From Akkermansiaceae bacterium (GTDB taxonomy: Bacteria > Verrucomicrobiota > Verrucomicrobiia > Verrucomicrobiales > Akkermansiaceae): 64,000 nucleotides of DNA. The translations under genes were made by a program, and so were the position numbers. Below are positions 1-7,954 of the stretch, piece after piece. Location of the stretch: NCBI GenBank assembly GCA_013001695.1, contig JABDMC010000156.1, positions 1-64,000 on the forward strand. The letters run 5' to 3'. Numbering within the stretch: position 1 is the first letter of the stretch; each line of letters opens with the position of its first letter. Under the pieces are notes generated by a model. The model was not told where the DNA came from and did not search any database. It saw nothing but the letters and a program-made list of their open reading frames with translations.

Positions 1-204
1 GCGCCGCCCGAGGGCCGTGCCAAGGCAGGGCGCGTCGAGAATCACCTCCTCGAGGAGGATCCGCAATTCGGGCTCCCCGGCCGCGATTTCCGCCGCTTCC
101 CGCCGCATCCCCTCCCACATGGTGCCAAGGTCGACGTCATGCTCCTGGCAGAGCCGGGCCGTTTCGGGCCTCGCCTCGGTGCGCAATTTATGCTTGGCTT
201 CCAT
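1..204 (-). CDS. cysE: Serine O-acetyltransferase, N-terminal part (truncated by window edge)
   Basis: Not in the ORF track. Reverse complement of 204..1 is open and reads MEAKHKLRTEARPETARLCQEHDVDLGTMWEGMRREAAEIAAGEPELRILLEEVILDAPCLGTALGRR, resembling the CysE N-terminus (W..I/MR.EA...A..EP.L...L...IL....L..AL). Adjacent to cysK/H/I/J. Start may instead be the ATG at 120. Confidence 0.75.
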   Translation of the reverse strand, partial: MEAKHKLRTEARPETARLCQEHDVDLGTMWEGMRREAAEIAAGEPELRILLEEVILDAPCLGTALGRR

Positions 205-206
205 CG

Positions 207-620
207 GTGAAAATCTCCCAGAAGCTGGATTATGCCTGCCGGGCGGCGGTTTGTCTCGCAAAACACTACGACCGGAGCTCGGTCGTCAAGCTCGAGGACA
301 TCTCCCGGCGGGAAGATATCCCATCCAGCTTCCTCGTCCAGATCCTCAACGAGCTGAAACGGGCCGGGATTGTCAGCAGCAAACGCGGCAAGGCCGGGGG
401 ATATGCGCTGAATCAGCCGCCGGGCGCGATTTCCCTCTGTGACCTCGTCCGCGCCGTGGAGCCGGGGCTCCTGACGGTCCCCACGGAGGGCAAGGGTACC
501 TCCGGTCCCGCGGTCTCCAGGGTCTGGAAGCAGCTCTCCGGCCGCATCGAGGAACGCCTCGCGGAAATCACCCTCGAGGCCATCGCCAACGACGCCGCGG
601 CGCCGATGTACCACATCTAG
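207..620 (+). CDS. Rrf2-family transcriptional regulator
   Basis: GTG start; MKISQKLDYACRAAVCLAKHY... winged-helix N-terminus and RGKAGGYALNQPP wing are typical of Rrf2. The IscR-type Cys cluster is absent. Confidence 0.92.
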   Translation: MKISQKLDYACRAAVCLAKHYDRSSVVKLEDISRREDIPSSFLVQILNELKRAGIVSSKRGKAGGYALNQPPGAISLCDLVRAVEPGLLTVPTEGKGTSGPAVSRVWKQLSGRIEERLAEITLEAIANDAAAPMYHI

Positions 621-769
621 TGCGGCTGGAAGGGAGTTGTCCGCGGTCGGTCGAGATCTGCGAGCTTCCCTTCGCGCGGTCCAGGTGGGACGGAGGGATT
701 CGGGGCCCGCTTCTTCCCCACCCCGCCATGGATCGCGGCGTCACCCGGGGCGCGCTGCGACGACCGTCC

Positions 770-1735
770 CTACAATTCGCTGACCGGCAGGTTCGCGCAT
801 TCCTCGCGGACGGACTCGGCGAGGGGGGTGCTGAGGTAGCGCTCGGTCGACGAGCAGCCGATGGTGACGATGCGCTTGCCTTCCATGCCATCGCGCTTGG
901 CGATCTGCATGGACGCCCAGACGTTGGCGCCGGTGGAGATTCCGGCGGGAAGGCCCTCGAGCCGGGCGAGGTCACGGGCGGTATTGAACGCGTCCTCGTT
1001 GGACACCTGCACGACCTCATCGACAACGTCGGTGTTGAGGTTGCCCGGGATGAATCCGGCCCCGATCCCCTGGATCTTGTGGGGGCCCGGGTTGCCGCCG
1101 GAAATGACCGGGCTGGCGGTGGGCTCGACGGCCACGGTGTGGAGGTCGCGGCGGCCCTTGATCACTTCCGAGACCCCCGTGATGGTGCCCCCGGTTCCCA
1201 CCCCGGCGACGAAAATGTCGATCTCCCCGCCGGTGTCGCGCCAGATTTCCTCGGCGGTGGTGCGGCGGTGGATCTCGGGGTTGGCGGGGTTGTCGAACTG
1301 CGACGGACCGAAGGCCTCGTCGCCGTGTTCCTCGAGAAGCGACTTGGCCTTGGCGATGGCGCCGCCCATGCCCTTGGGCCCCGGGGTCAGGACGATCTCC
1401 GCCCCGAGCATCTTCAGCAGCACGCGCCGTTCGACCGACATCGTCTCCGGCATGGTCAGGATGCAGCGATACCCCTTGGCCCGGGCCACGAATGCCAGGG
1501 CGATCCCGGTGTTGCCGGAGGTCGGCTCGATGATCAACCCGCCCGGCTTCAGGCTGCCGTCCTTCTCGGCGGCCTCGATCATCGACATTCCGATGCGGTC
1601 CTTGACGCTGAACAGCGGGTTGAAAAACTCCCCCTTCACCACCACCTCGGCCTTACATCCGTCCGTGATGGTGTTGAGCTTGATGAGCGGGGTGTTCCCC
1701 ACCGTCTCGACCATGTTCGCTGCGATTCCACTCAT
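770..1735 (-). CDS. cysK: Cysteine synthase A (O-acetylserine sulfhydrylase)
   Basis: [26 protein letters not shown] (PLP lysine), [12 protein letters not shown] and [11 protein letters not shown] motifs. Confidence 0.96.
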   Translation of the reverse strand: MSGIAANMVETVGNTPLIKLNTITDGCKAEVVVKGEFFNPLFSVKDRIGMSMIEAAEKDGSLKPGGLIIEPTSGNTGIALAFVARAKGYRCILTMPETMSVERRVLLKMLGAEIVLTPGPKGMGGAIAKAKSLLEEHGDEAFGPSQFDNPANPEIHRRTTAEEIWRDTGGEIDIFVAGVGTGGTITGVSEVIKGRRDLHTVAVEPTASPVISGGNPGPHKIQGIGAGFIPGNLNTDVVDEVVQVSNEDAFNTARDLARLEGLPAGISTGANVWASMQIAKRDGMEGKRIVTIGCSSTERYLSTPLAESVREECANLPVSEL

Positions 1736-1791
1736 GATAATTTGCTTGGTTCCCGTCGTGTCTACGGGGCATTCCCGCGGGCATCAATGAA

Positions 1792-2523
1792 TTATATCTG
1801 AAAATCCTGCACACCGGAATCGAGGTGCAGCCCGCATTCATATTTTTCGCCATTGAAGCGGGTCTCCTCGGCGGAATCCCCCTCCCCGGCCCGCTTCGTC
1901 GAGTGCCAGTCGCCCATCGTGACGTACCCCAGCTTCGCCAGCGGGTGCGGCGGCAACCGGTGCTCGGCCATGTAGTCGGCCACCTCCCGGTCGGTCCAGT
2001 CGACGATCGGATAGACCTTCAGCGTTTTGGCCTGCTGCTCGAAGAACCCCTTCGCGGCCCGGGTGCTCGATTGCGACCGGCGCACGCCGCTGATCCAGAC
2101 GTTGGCCCCGTGCTCGAGGAGGGCCCGGTTCATGGGCTCGATCTTGTTGATCCGCGCGTATTGGTCCATGCCCTCGCTCCCCTGCTCCCAGAGGCGTCCG
2201 TGCAGAGCCTCCTGGCGGGCGGGCGTGACGGCCGGCGAATAGACCTCGATCTCGAGCCCGAGGCGCTCCTGGAGATCCTGCGCGTAGCGGTAGGTTTCCG
2301 GGAACAGGTAGCCGGTGTCGATGAACACCACCGGGATCCCGGGGGCGTGATCCTTGAGCAGCTTCAACATCACGGCGGATTGCAGGCCGAAGCTGCTGGT
2401 GGCCACGATGCGCCCCGCGAACCTCTCGGAGAGGAGCCGCAGGCGCTCCCCGGCGTCGAGATCCTGGAAGGTCTCCGCCAGGCCGCTGAGCTCGCCCTCG
2501 GTCATGATCCTGGTGGCCTTCAT
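1792..2523 (-). CDS. cysH: Phosphoadenylyl-sulfate (PAPS) reductase
   Basis: TSSFGLQSAVMLKL, FIDTGYLFPETY, GVRRSQSSTRA, GYVTMGDWHST and C-terminal ECGLH. ATG at 2523 overlaps the end of cysI by 4 bp. The ORF-track start is upstream and inside cysI. Confidence 0.92.
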   Translation of the reverse strand: MKATRIMTEGELSGLAETFQDLDAGERLRLLSERFAGRIVATSSFGLQSAVMLKLLKDHAPGIPVVFIDTGYLFPETYRYAQDLQERLGLEIEVYSPAVTPARQEALHGRLWEQGSEGMDQYARINKIEPMNRALLEHGANVWISGVRRSQSSTRAAKGFFEQQAKTLKVYPIVDWTDREVADYMAEHRLPPHPLAKLGYVTMGDWHSTKRAGEGDSAEETRFNGEKYECGLHLDSGVQDFQI

Positions 2524-4250
2524 GCTCCTGATCCGGCGGGTGCGGGGAGATCGACCCCGGCGTGGAAGTCGCGTCCCTCGGTGGTTTCCTTGACGTAGCC
2601 CTGGCGGATCACGAAGTCGCCGAAGCGTTCGCCCTCCGTGCGGTTCTGCGCGTAGTCCCGGATGACCGGGGCGAGGACCTCCGTGATCTCGGCGGACTGC
2701 ACGCTGGCCCGGTAAAGCTTGTTGAGGCGGTCCCCCGCGAAGGACCCGCCGAGATAGAGGTTGTACTTGCCCGGCCCGCGGCCCACGAAGGCGATCTCCG
2801 CAAGATACGGACGGGCGCAGCCGTTGGGGCATCCCGTCATCCGGATCGTGATGGCATCATGGCGCAACCCCGCCTCCTCCATGACCTCCTCGAGGTTGGT
2901 GAGGACATCCGGCAGGAAGCGCTCCGCCTCGGCGAGGGCCAGCCCGCAGGTCGGGAGGGCCACGCAGGCGATGGAATGCAGCCGCAGGGCGCTCAAATCC
3001 TCCGGCCGGCTGTGCCCCGCCGCTGCCAGCAACTCCTCGAGCCTGGCGCGATCCCCCGCGGCGACCTTCGCGAGGGTCACATTCTGGTTCGGCGTCAGCC
3101 GGAACTCGCAACCGATCTCCTCCGCCACGGTCCGGAGGGCGCTGCGCAACGTGTGATGGCCGTTGTCGAGGACGCGCCCGCCCTGCACGAACAGCGTGTA
3201 GTTGCCGGTGCCGTCGTCGTTGTCCGACCACCCGAAGCGATCCCCGTTGCCGGTGAAGACGTACTCGCGGGGCGGGTCGAGCTTGTACCCGAGGCGGCTC
3301 TCGACCTCGTTCCGGAACCAGTCCACGCCGTGGTCATCGATGGTGTATTTCAGGCGGGCGTGCTTGCGCTTCCTGCGGTCGCCGAACTCCTTCTGCACGA
3401 TGACGACCTTCTCGGCGACATCCACCACCTTCCCGACCGGCACGAAGCCGATGACGTCGGCGGTGCGCGGGTAGGTGTCTTCCTGCCCGTGGGTCATGCC
3501 CATGCCGCCCCCCACGAGGACGTTGAAGCCCTCGAGGCCCCTGCCATTCGCGATGGCCACGAACGACAGGTCGTTGGCGTGCACGTCCACGTCGTTGCTG
3601 GGCGGCACCGCGATGGTGATCTTGAACTTCCGCGGCAGGTAGGTCTTCCCGTAGATCGGCTCCTCCTCTTCCTCGCTGCTCACCACCTTCTCGCCGTCGA
3701 GCCAGATCTCGTGGTAGGCCCGGGTCCGGGGCGTGAGGTGATCGCTGATGGCCTGGGCCACGGCCTGCACCTCGGGGTGAATCGCGGAGGCCTCCGGGTT
3801 CGGGTTGCACATGACGTTGCGGTTCACGTCGCCGCAGGCCGCGATGGAATCCATGGCGGCCTCGTTGATCTCGCGGATGGTGCGCTTCAGGTTGGTCTTG
3901 ATCACCCCGTGGAGCTGGAACGCCTGGCGGGTGGTCAGCTTGAAGGTCTCGTTGCCGAACTGTGATGCCATGCGGTCCATCTCGAGCCACTGTTTCGCGG
4001 TGGCCACCCCTCCCGGCACGCGGATGCGGATCATGAACGAGAACGCCTTCTCGAGCTTGTGCTTGCGGCGCTCGGCACGCAGGTCCCGGTCATCCTGCTG
4101 GTAGGTTCCGTGGAACTTGAGCAACTGCTGGTCGTCGGCGCTCATTCCGCCGGTGGCGACATCCGCGAGGCCGTCCGCGATCGTCCCCCGGAGGAAGCGG
4201 CTGCGTTCCTTGATGCCCTCGTTGGCGGCAAGCTTGTCTTCTTTTCCCAT
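2520..4250 (-). CDS. cysI: Assimilatory sulfite reductase, hemoprotein (beta) subunit
   Basis: 576 aa; siroheme/4Fe-4S signatures CVALPTCGLALAEAER and TGCPNGCARPYLAEIAFVGRGPGKYNLYLGG. Confidence 0.95.
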   Translation of the reverse strand: MGKEDKLAANEGIKERSRFLRGTIADGLADVATGGMSADDQQLLKFHGTYQQDDRDLRAERRKHKLEKAFSFMIRIRVPGGVATAKQWLEMDRMASQFGNETFKLTTRQAFQLHGVIKTNLKRTIREINEAAMDSIAACGDVNRNVMCNPNPEASAIHPEVQAVAQAISDHLTPRTRAYHEIWLDGEKVVSSEEEEEPIYGKTYLPRKFKITIAVPPSNDVDVHANDLSFVAIANGRGLEGFNVLVGGGMGMTHGQEDTYPRTADVIGFVPVGKVVDVAEKVVIVQKEFGDRRKRKHARLKYTIDDHGVDWFRNEVESRLGYKLDPPREYVFTGNGDRFGWSDNDDGTGNYTLFVQGGRVLDNGHHTLRSALRTVAEEIGCEFRLTPNQNVTLAKVAAGDRARLEELLAAAGHSRPEDLSALRLHSIACVALPTCGLALAEAERFLPDVLTNLEEVMEEAGLRHDAITIRMTGCPNGCARPYLAEIAFVGRGPGKYNLYLGGSFAGDRLNKLYRASVQSAEITEVLAPVIRDYAQNRTEGERFGDFVIRQGYVKETTEGRDFHAGVDLPAPAGSGA

Positions 4251-4265
4251 GATTCTGTCTTTCGT

Positions 4266-6047
4266 TCAGTACACGTCGCGCTGGTAACGGCCCGACTTCT
4301 TCAGGTCCTCGAGGCAGGCCGCGGCCTCGGCCGGGGATTTCCCGCCCTCGGTCTCGATGATGCGGAGGAGTTCGGCATGGACGTCGCCCGCCATGCGGCT
4401 GGCGTCGCCGCACACGTAGATGTGCGCCCCCGCTTCGAGCCACGCATGCACGTCCCGCGCCCGCTCCGCGAGGCGGTGCTGGACGTAGACCTTTTCCGGC
4501 TGGTCCCGCGAGAACGCCACGTCGAGGCGCGTCAGGGCCCCCGTCTTGAGGTGCTCCTGCCACTCGAGTTGATAGAGGAAGTCGTAGGTGTAGTGCTGGT
4601 CGCCGAAGAACAGCCACGCATCGCCCGTGGCCCCGCGCGCGGCGCGCTCCTCCACGAAGGCCCGGAAGGGCGCCACCCCGGTGCCGGGACCGACCATGAT
4701 GATCGGGGTGGCGTCGTCGGCCGGGAGGCGGAAGCGCTTGTTGGGCTGCACGAAGACGCCCACCCGGTCGTTCGCCGCCACGAGATCCGCCAGCCACGTC
4801 GAGGCCACCCCCTTGCGGTCCTTGCCGTGGGCGTTGTAGCGCACCGCCGCGACGGTGAGGTGCACCTCCCCCGGGTGGGCCTGCGGACTGGAGGCGATCG
4901 AGTACAGGCGCGGGGGCAACTTGCGCAGGATGCCGGCGAGATCGGCGGCCTTGAGGCCCGGCGCCGGGAAATCCTCGAAAAGGTCGACGATCTGGCGGCC
5001 GTCGACGTAGGCGCGGAAGGCTTCGGCGTCGCCGTCGAGGAGGGCCGCAAGATCCCCGGATTGCGCGAGCGCCTGGTATTTCTTGGCGACGTTGCGGGAG
5101 AGGGCCGTGACGTCGAAGGCGGTCGCAAGGGCCTCGCGCGCGGGGAGCACCGCGCCGTCCTTGAGGGCGACCTCCTCGGAACCGTCGAGTCCGGCGGCCT
5201 CCAGGACGGCCTCCACGACGTCCGGGGAATTGCGCGGCACCACGGCCAGTGAATCGCCCGGCTCGTAGCTCAATCCCGAGCCCTCGAGACTCAGTTCCAG
5301 GTGCCAGGTCTCCTTGTCGCTTCGTTCGCCGTTGAGGAGGACCTTCTCGAGGACCTCCGCCGGGAAGGGGTTCTTCTTTCCGAATTCCCCGACGGAAGGA
5401 GCGGCAAGCGCGGCGGTCCCGGTGCCGCTGCCGGCGCTCTCGCCCAACGCCCCGAAGACGCTCGCCATCCACGCCGTGTGGGCCTCGTCGAAATCGACGT
5501 CGCAATCGGCCCGGGCCGCGATCCGCTCCCCGCCGAGTTCCTCGAGGCGCCGGTCGACCTGCTTGCCGATCTCGCAGAATTGTTCGTAGCTGGTGTCGCC
5601 GAGGGCGCACACCGAGAAGCGCACCGCCTCCATGGTGGGGCTGCCGTTCATGAGGCTCTGGTGGAACTCGACGGCCGTTTCCGGCGGGTCCCCCTCTCCC
5701 CACGTGCTCACGATGACGAGGAGGTTCCCGGTGTCCTTCAATTCCTCGACCTGCGTCTCGGCCATGTTGCGCACCCGCGCCTTGAACCCCCGCCGCTTGG
5801 CTTCCTTCGCGGTGAGGTCCGCGAGGGCCTCCGCATTCCCCGATTCCGTCCCGTAGAGGACTGTCAGGGGGCTCCCTCCCGCCGCAGGCGGAACAGGACC
5901 CCCGCCGGGGGCCGCGGCCAGTCCCGAGAGCCCCGCGAGATAGCCGCTCAGCCAGTCCCGCTGGCTGGCCGCCAAGCCCGACAGCAGCTTCTCCAGGGCC
6001 TCCCGATCCCTTTCCGGGATTGGCGCATTGCTTGGCAATCTAATCAT
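4266..6047 (-). CDS. cysJ: Sulfite reductase flavoprotein (alpha) subunit
   Basis: Flavodoxin domain LTVLYGTESGNAEALA, FAD/NADPH domain RLYSIASSP, GPGTGVAPFRAFVEER, C-terminal YQRDVY. Confidence 0.95.
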   Translation of the reverse strand: MIRLPSNAPIPERDREALEKLLSGLAASQRDWLSGYLAGLSGLAAAPGGGPVPPAAGGSPLTVLYGTESGNAEALADLTAKEAKRRGFKARVRNMAETQVEELKDTGNLLVIVSTWGEGDPPETAVEFHQSLMNGSPTMEAVRFSVCALGDTSYEQFCEIGKQVDRRLEELGGERIAARADCDVDFDEAHTAWMASVFGALGESAGSGTGTAALAAPSVGEFGKKNPFPAEVLEKVLLNGERSDKETWHLELSLEGSGLSYEPGDSLAVVPRNSPDVVEAVLEAAGLDGSEEVALKDGAVLPAREALATAFDVTALSRNVAKKYQALAQSGDLAALLDGDAEAFRAYVDGRQIVDLFEDFPAPGLKAADLAGILRKLPPRLYSIASSPQAHPGEVHLTVAAVRYNAHGKDRKGVASTWLADLVAANDRVGVFVQPNKRFRLPADDATPIIMVGPGTGVAPFRAFVEERAARGATGDAWLFFGDQHYTYDFLYQLEWQEHLKTGALTRLDVAFSRDQPEKVYVQHRLAERARDVHAWLEAGAHIYVCGDASRMAGDVHAELLRIIETEGGKSPAEAAACLEDLKKSGRYQRDVY

Positions 6048-6050
6048 TAC

Positions 6051-6066
6051 TTACTTGATCAAGTAA
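6051..6066. promoter_or_regulatory. Perfect 16-bp palindrome TTACTTGATCAAGTAA abutting the cysJ start codon; candidate operator
   Basis: Direct read: ttacttgatcaagtaa equals its own reverse complement; ends 3 nt from the cysJ ATG (6047..6045). Confidence 0.55.
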
Positions 6067-6369
6067 CTGCGAATTGAGGGTATGATGCGCTCCCTGCCAC
6101 GATTTGCAACCGTTTTTCCCGATATTGGGGCTGGAGGATTGGCCACACGGGGCCGGGCGGCGGCTTCGCCCCTCCGCCCCCGGCCGAATTCAGGCGCCTG
6201 ATCGAGCCGGAGAGCGGGGGGCAAACGCGGGTCGCGACGGCGCCCCGAAGGAAGCCGGTCGGCTCACGGGCCCGGCAACGGAACCGGCTGGCAGTTACGC
6301 CCGTGGTCGCGTGGCCTCACCGGATTGGTGTTGCCGACCACGGGACGCGTCCGAAATGATCCCCCCGGA

Positions 6370-7443
6370 ATGCGGGGCGCCCACAAGTTCATCCTGGCGC
6401 TCCTCCTGGCGGGAGGATCCTGCGCATGGGCGGACCGCGACAGCCCCTTTCCGGACCGCGGAGACGCCTACCTGACCTTCTACCTCGAGAACGACCTCTT
6501 CGCGGGCACCGACCGGAATTACACGAACGGGGCGCGCCTTTCGTGGGTTTCCGGGGCCCGCCCGGTCAGCGCTCTCGGGTCGGTGCAGCGGCTTCTGCGC
6601 GGGTTCTCCGGCGACGAGGACAGCTTCCACATCGTCCAGCTCCTGACCGGGTTTGATGCTCCCGACGAGGTCGAGTACAATTACGGTTTCTCGCTGACGC
6701 AGTTGATGTTCACGCCGGAAGACGACCGCTTCCCGGGGCAGCCCGCGGGGGAGCGCCCCTATGCGGCGTGGACCGGGATCGGGTTTTCCCTGCACGCCAT
6801 GGACGCCAACGTGCTGAATTCGGCGGAACTGACGCTCGGGGTCATCGGGCCGCACGCCCTCGGCGAGGAGACGCAGGACTTCGTGCATGATCTCAAGGGC
6901 GTGCCGAAGTTCGCCGGCTGGGACGCCCAGATCCCCGACGAGATCACGCTGAATTACTACTTCGTGCAGAAGCGGCGGATCGATCTGAAGATCCGCGAGT
7001 TGAAGACGGGCGCCTTCCGGGCCTCGGCGCTGTGGGATTGGGGGATGGCGGTCGGCAATTTCCGCACCCATGCCGAAACCGGGGCGTTCTTCCGCGCCGG
7101 CTGGAACCTGCCCGCGGACTTCTCCGACCCGCGCCTGTCCGAGACGGCCTACTCGCACCGCTATTTCACCGGCCGGGAGAACACCGCGGACTTCTCGATC
7201 TACGCGCTGGCGGGCGCGCGGGCCCGCGCCTCGCTCTTCGACGCGACCCTCGACGGGCCCCTCTTTTCCGACTTCGACACCCGGGTCCAGCGGGAGGGGC
7301 TCACCGGGGAGGTCTTCGCCGGAATGGGGCTGCGGTGGAATTGCTGGGAACTGAGCTACGTCCAGACCTTCCAGACCGAGTCGTTCGAGGAACAGGCCGG
7401 CGGGCAGCAGTTCGGATCGCTGGCGCTGCGGCGGGCCTTCTAG
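6370..7443 (+). CDS. LpxR-like outer-membrane protein (DUF2219 / lipid A deacylase family)
   Basis: Signal peptide MRGAHKFILALLLAGGSCAWA then YLENDLFAGTDRNYTNGARLSW and GERPYAAWTGIGFSL, matching the LpxR signature. ATG at 6370 preferred over the 6325 start. Confidence 0.8.
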   Translation: MRGAHKFILALLLAGGSCAWADRDSPFPDRGDAYLTFYLENDLFAGTDRNYTNGARLSWVSGARPVSALGSVQRLLRGFSGDEDSFHIVQLLTGFDAPDEVEYNYGFSLTQLMFTPEDDRFPGQPAGERPYAAWTGIGFSLHAMDANVLNSAELTLGVIGPHALGEETQDFVHDLKGVPKFAGWDAQIPDEITLNYYFVQKRRIDLKIRELKTGAFRASALWDWGMAVGNFRTHAETGAFFRAGWNLPADFSDPRLSETAYSHRYFTGRENTADFSIYALAGARARASLFDATLDGPLFSDFDTRVQREGLTGEVFAGMGLRWNCWELSYVQTFQTESFEEQAGGQQFGSLALRRAF

Positions 7444-7537
7444 CCCCCCTCCCCGGCCTGCCATTCACGGGGAGTTCGCCCCGCGGTGCCGCCCCGGAGC
7501 GCGCGGCATCCCGGCCGGACCAGGGGCTTCCCGGCGG

Positions 7538-7954
7538 CTACTCCTCCGCGGCCCAGTGCCAGTTGATGACTACCTCGATGTCGGGGTGGATGCTGTGCTG
7601 CACCGGGCAGCCGAGGACCGTGCTCTGGAGGAGCTTCCGCTCGATGTGGTCCTCGGGGAGGGGCATGAAGATCTCGACGTCGAGGCGCTCGATCCGGCGC
7701 GGCTGGTCGGACGCCATGTACTTCCGGACCGCGAGCCGCATGCCCTGCAGCGAGAGGTTCTTCCGCTGGGCGGCGATGCCCATGACCGTCGCCATGCAGG
7801 TGCCCAACGCCGTGGCCACGAGATCCGTCGACGAGAAGGTTTCTCCCCGGCCATGGTTGTCGACGGGCGCATCGGTGCTCAACACCGTCCCGGAGGGCTC
7901 GTGCAGGGCGTCGCAGTGCAACTCCCCGGTGTAATCAATCCGTATCTCGATCAT
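7538..7954 (-). CDS. OsmC family protein
   Basis: GETFSSTDLVATALGTCMATVMGIAA and LGCPVQHSI: OsmC-type paired Cys positions. Confidence 0.9.
   Translation of the reverse strand: MIEIRIDYTGELHCDALHEPSGTVLSTDAPVDNHGRGETFSSTDLVATALGTCMATVMGIAAQRKNLSLQGMRLAVRKYMASDQPRRIERLDVEIFMPLPEDHIERKLLQSTVLGCPVQHSIHPDIEVVINWHWAAEE

Noticed and set aside
7538-7954. OsmC as a possible selenoprotein given selC nearby
   Set aside because: The active-site position is encoded as Cys (LGCPVQ) and no in-frame TGA was seen.
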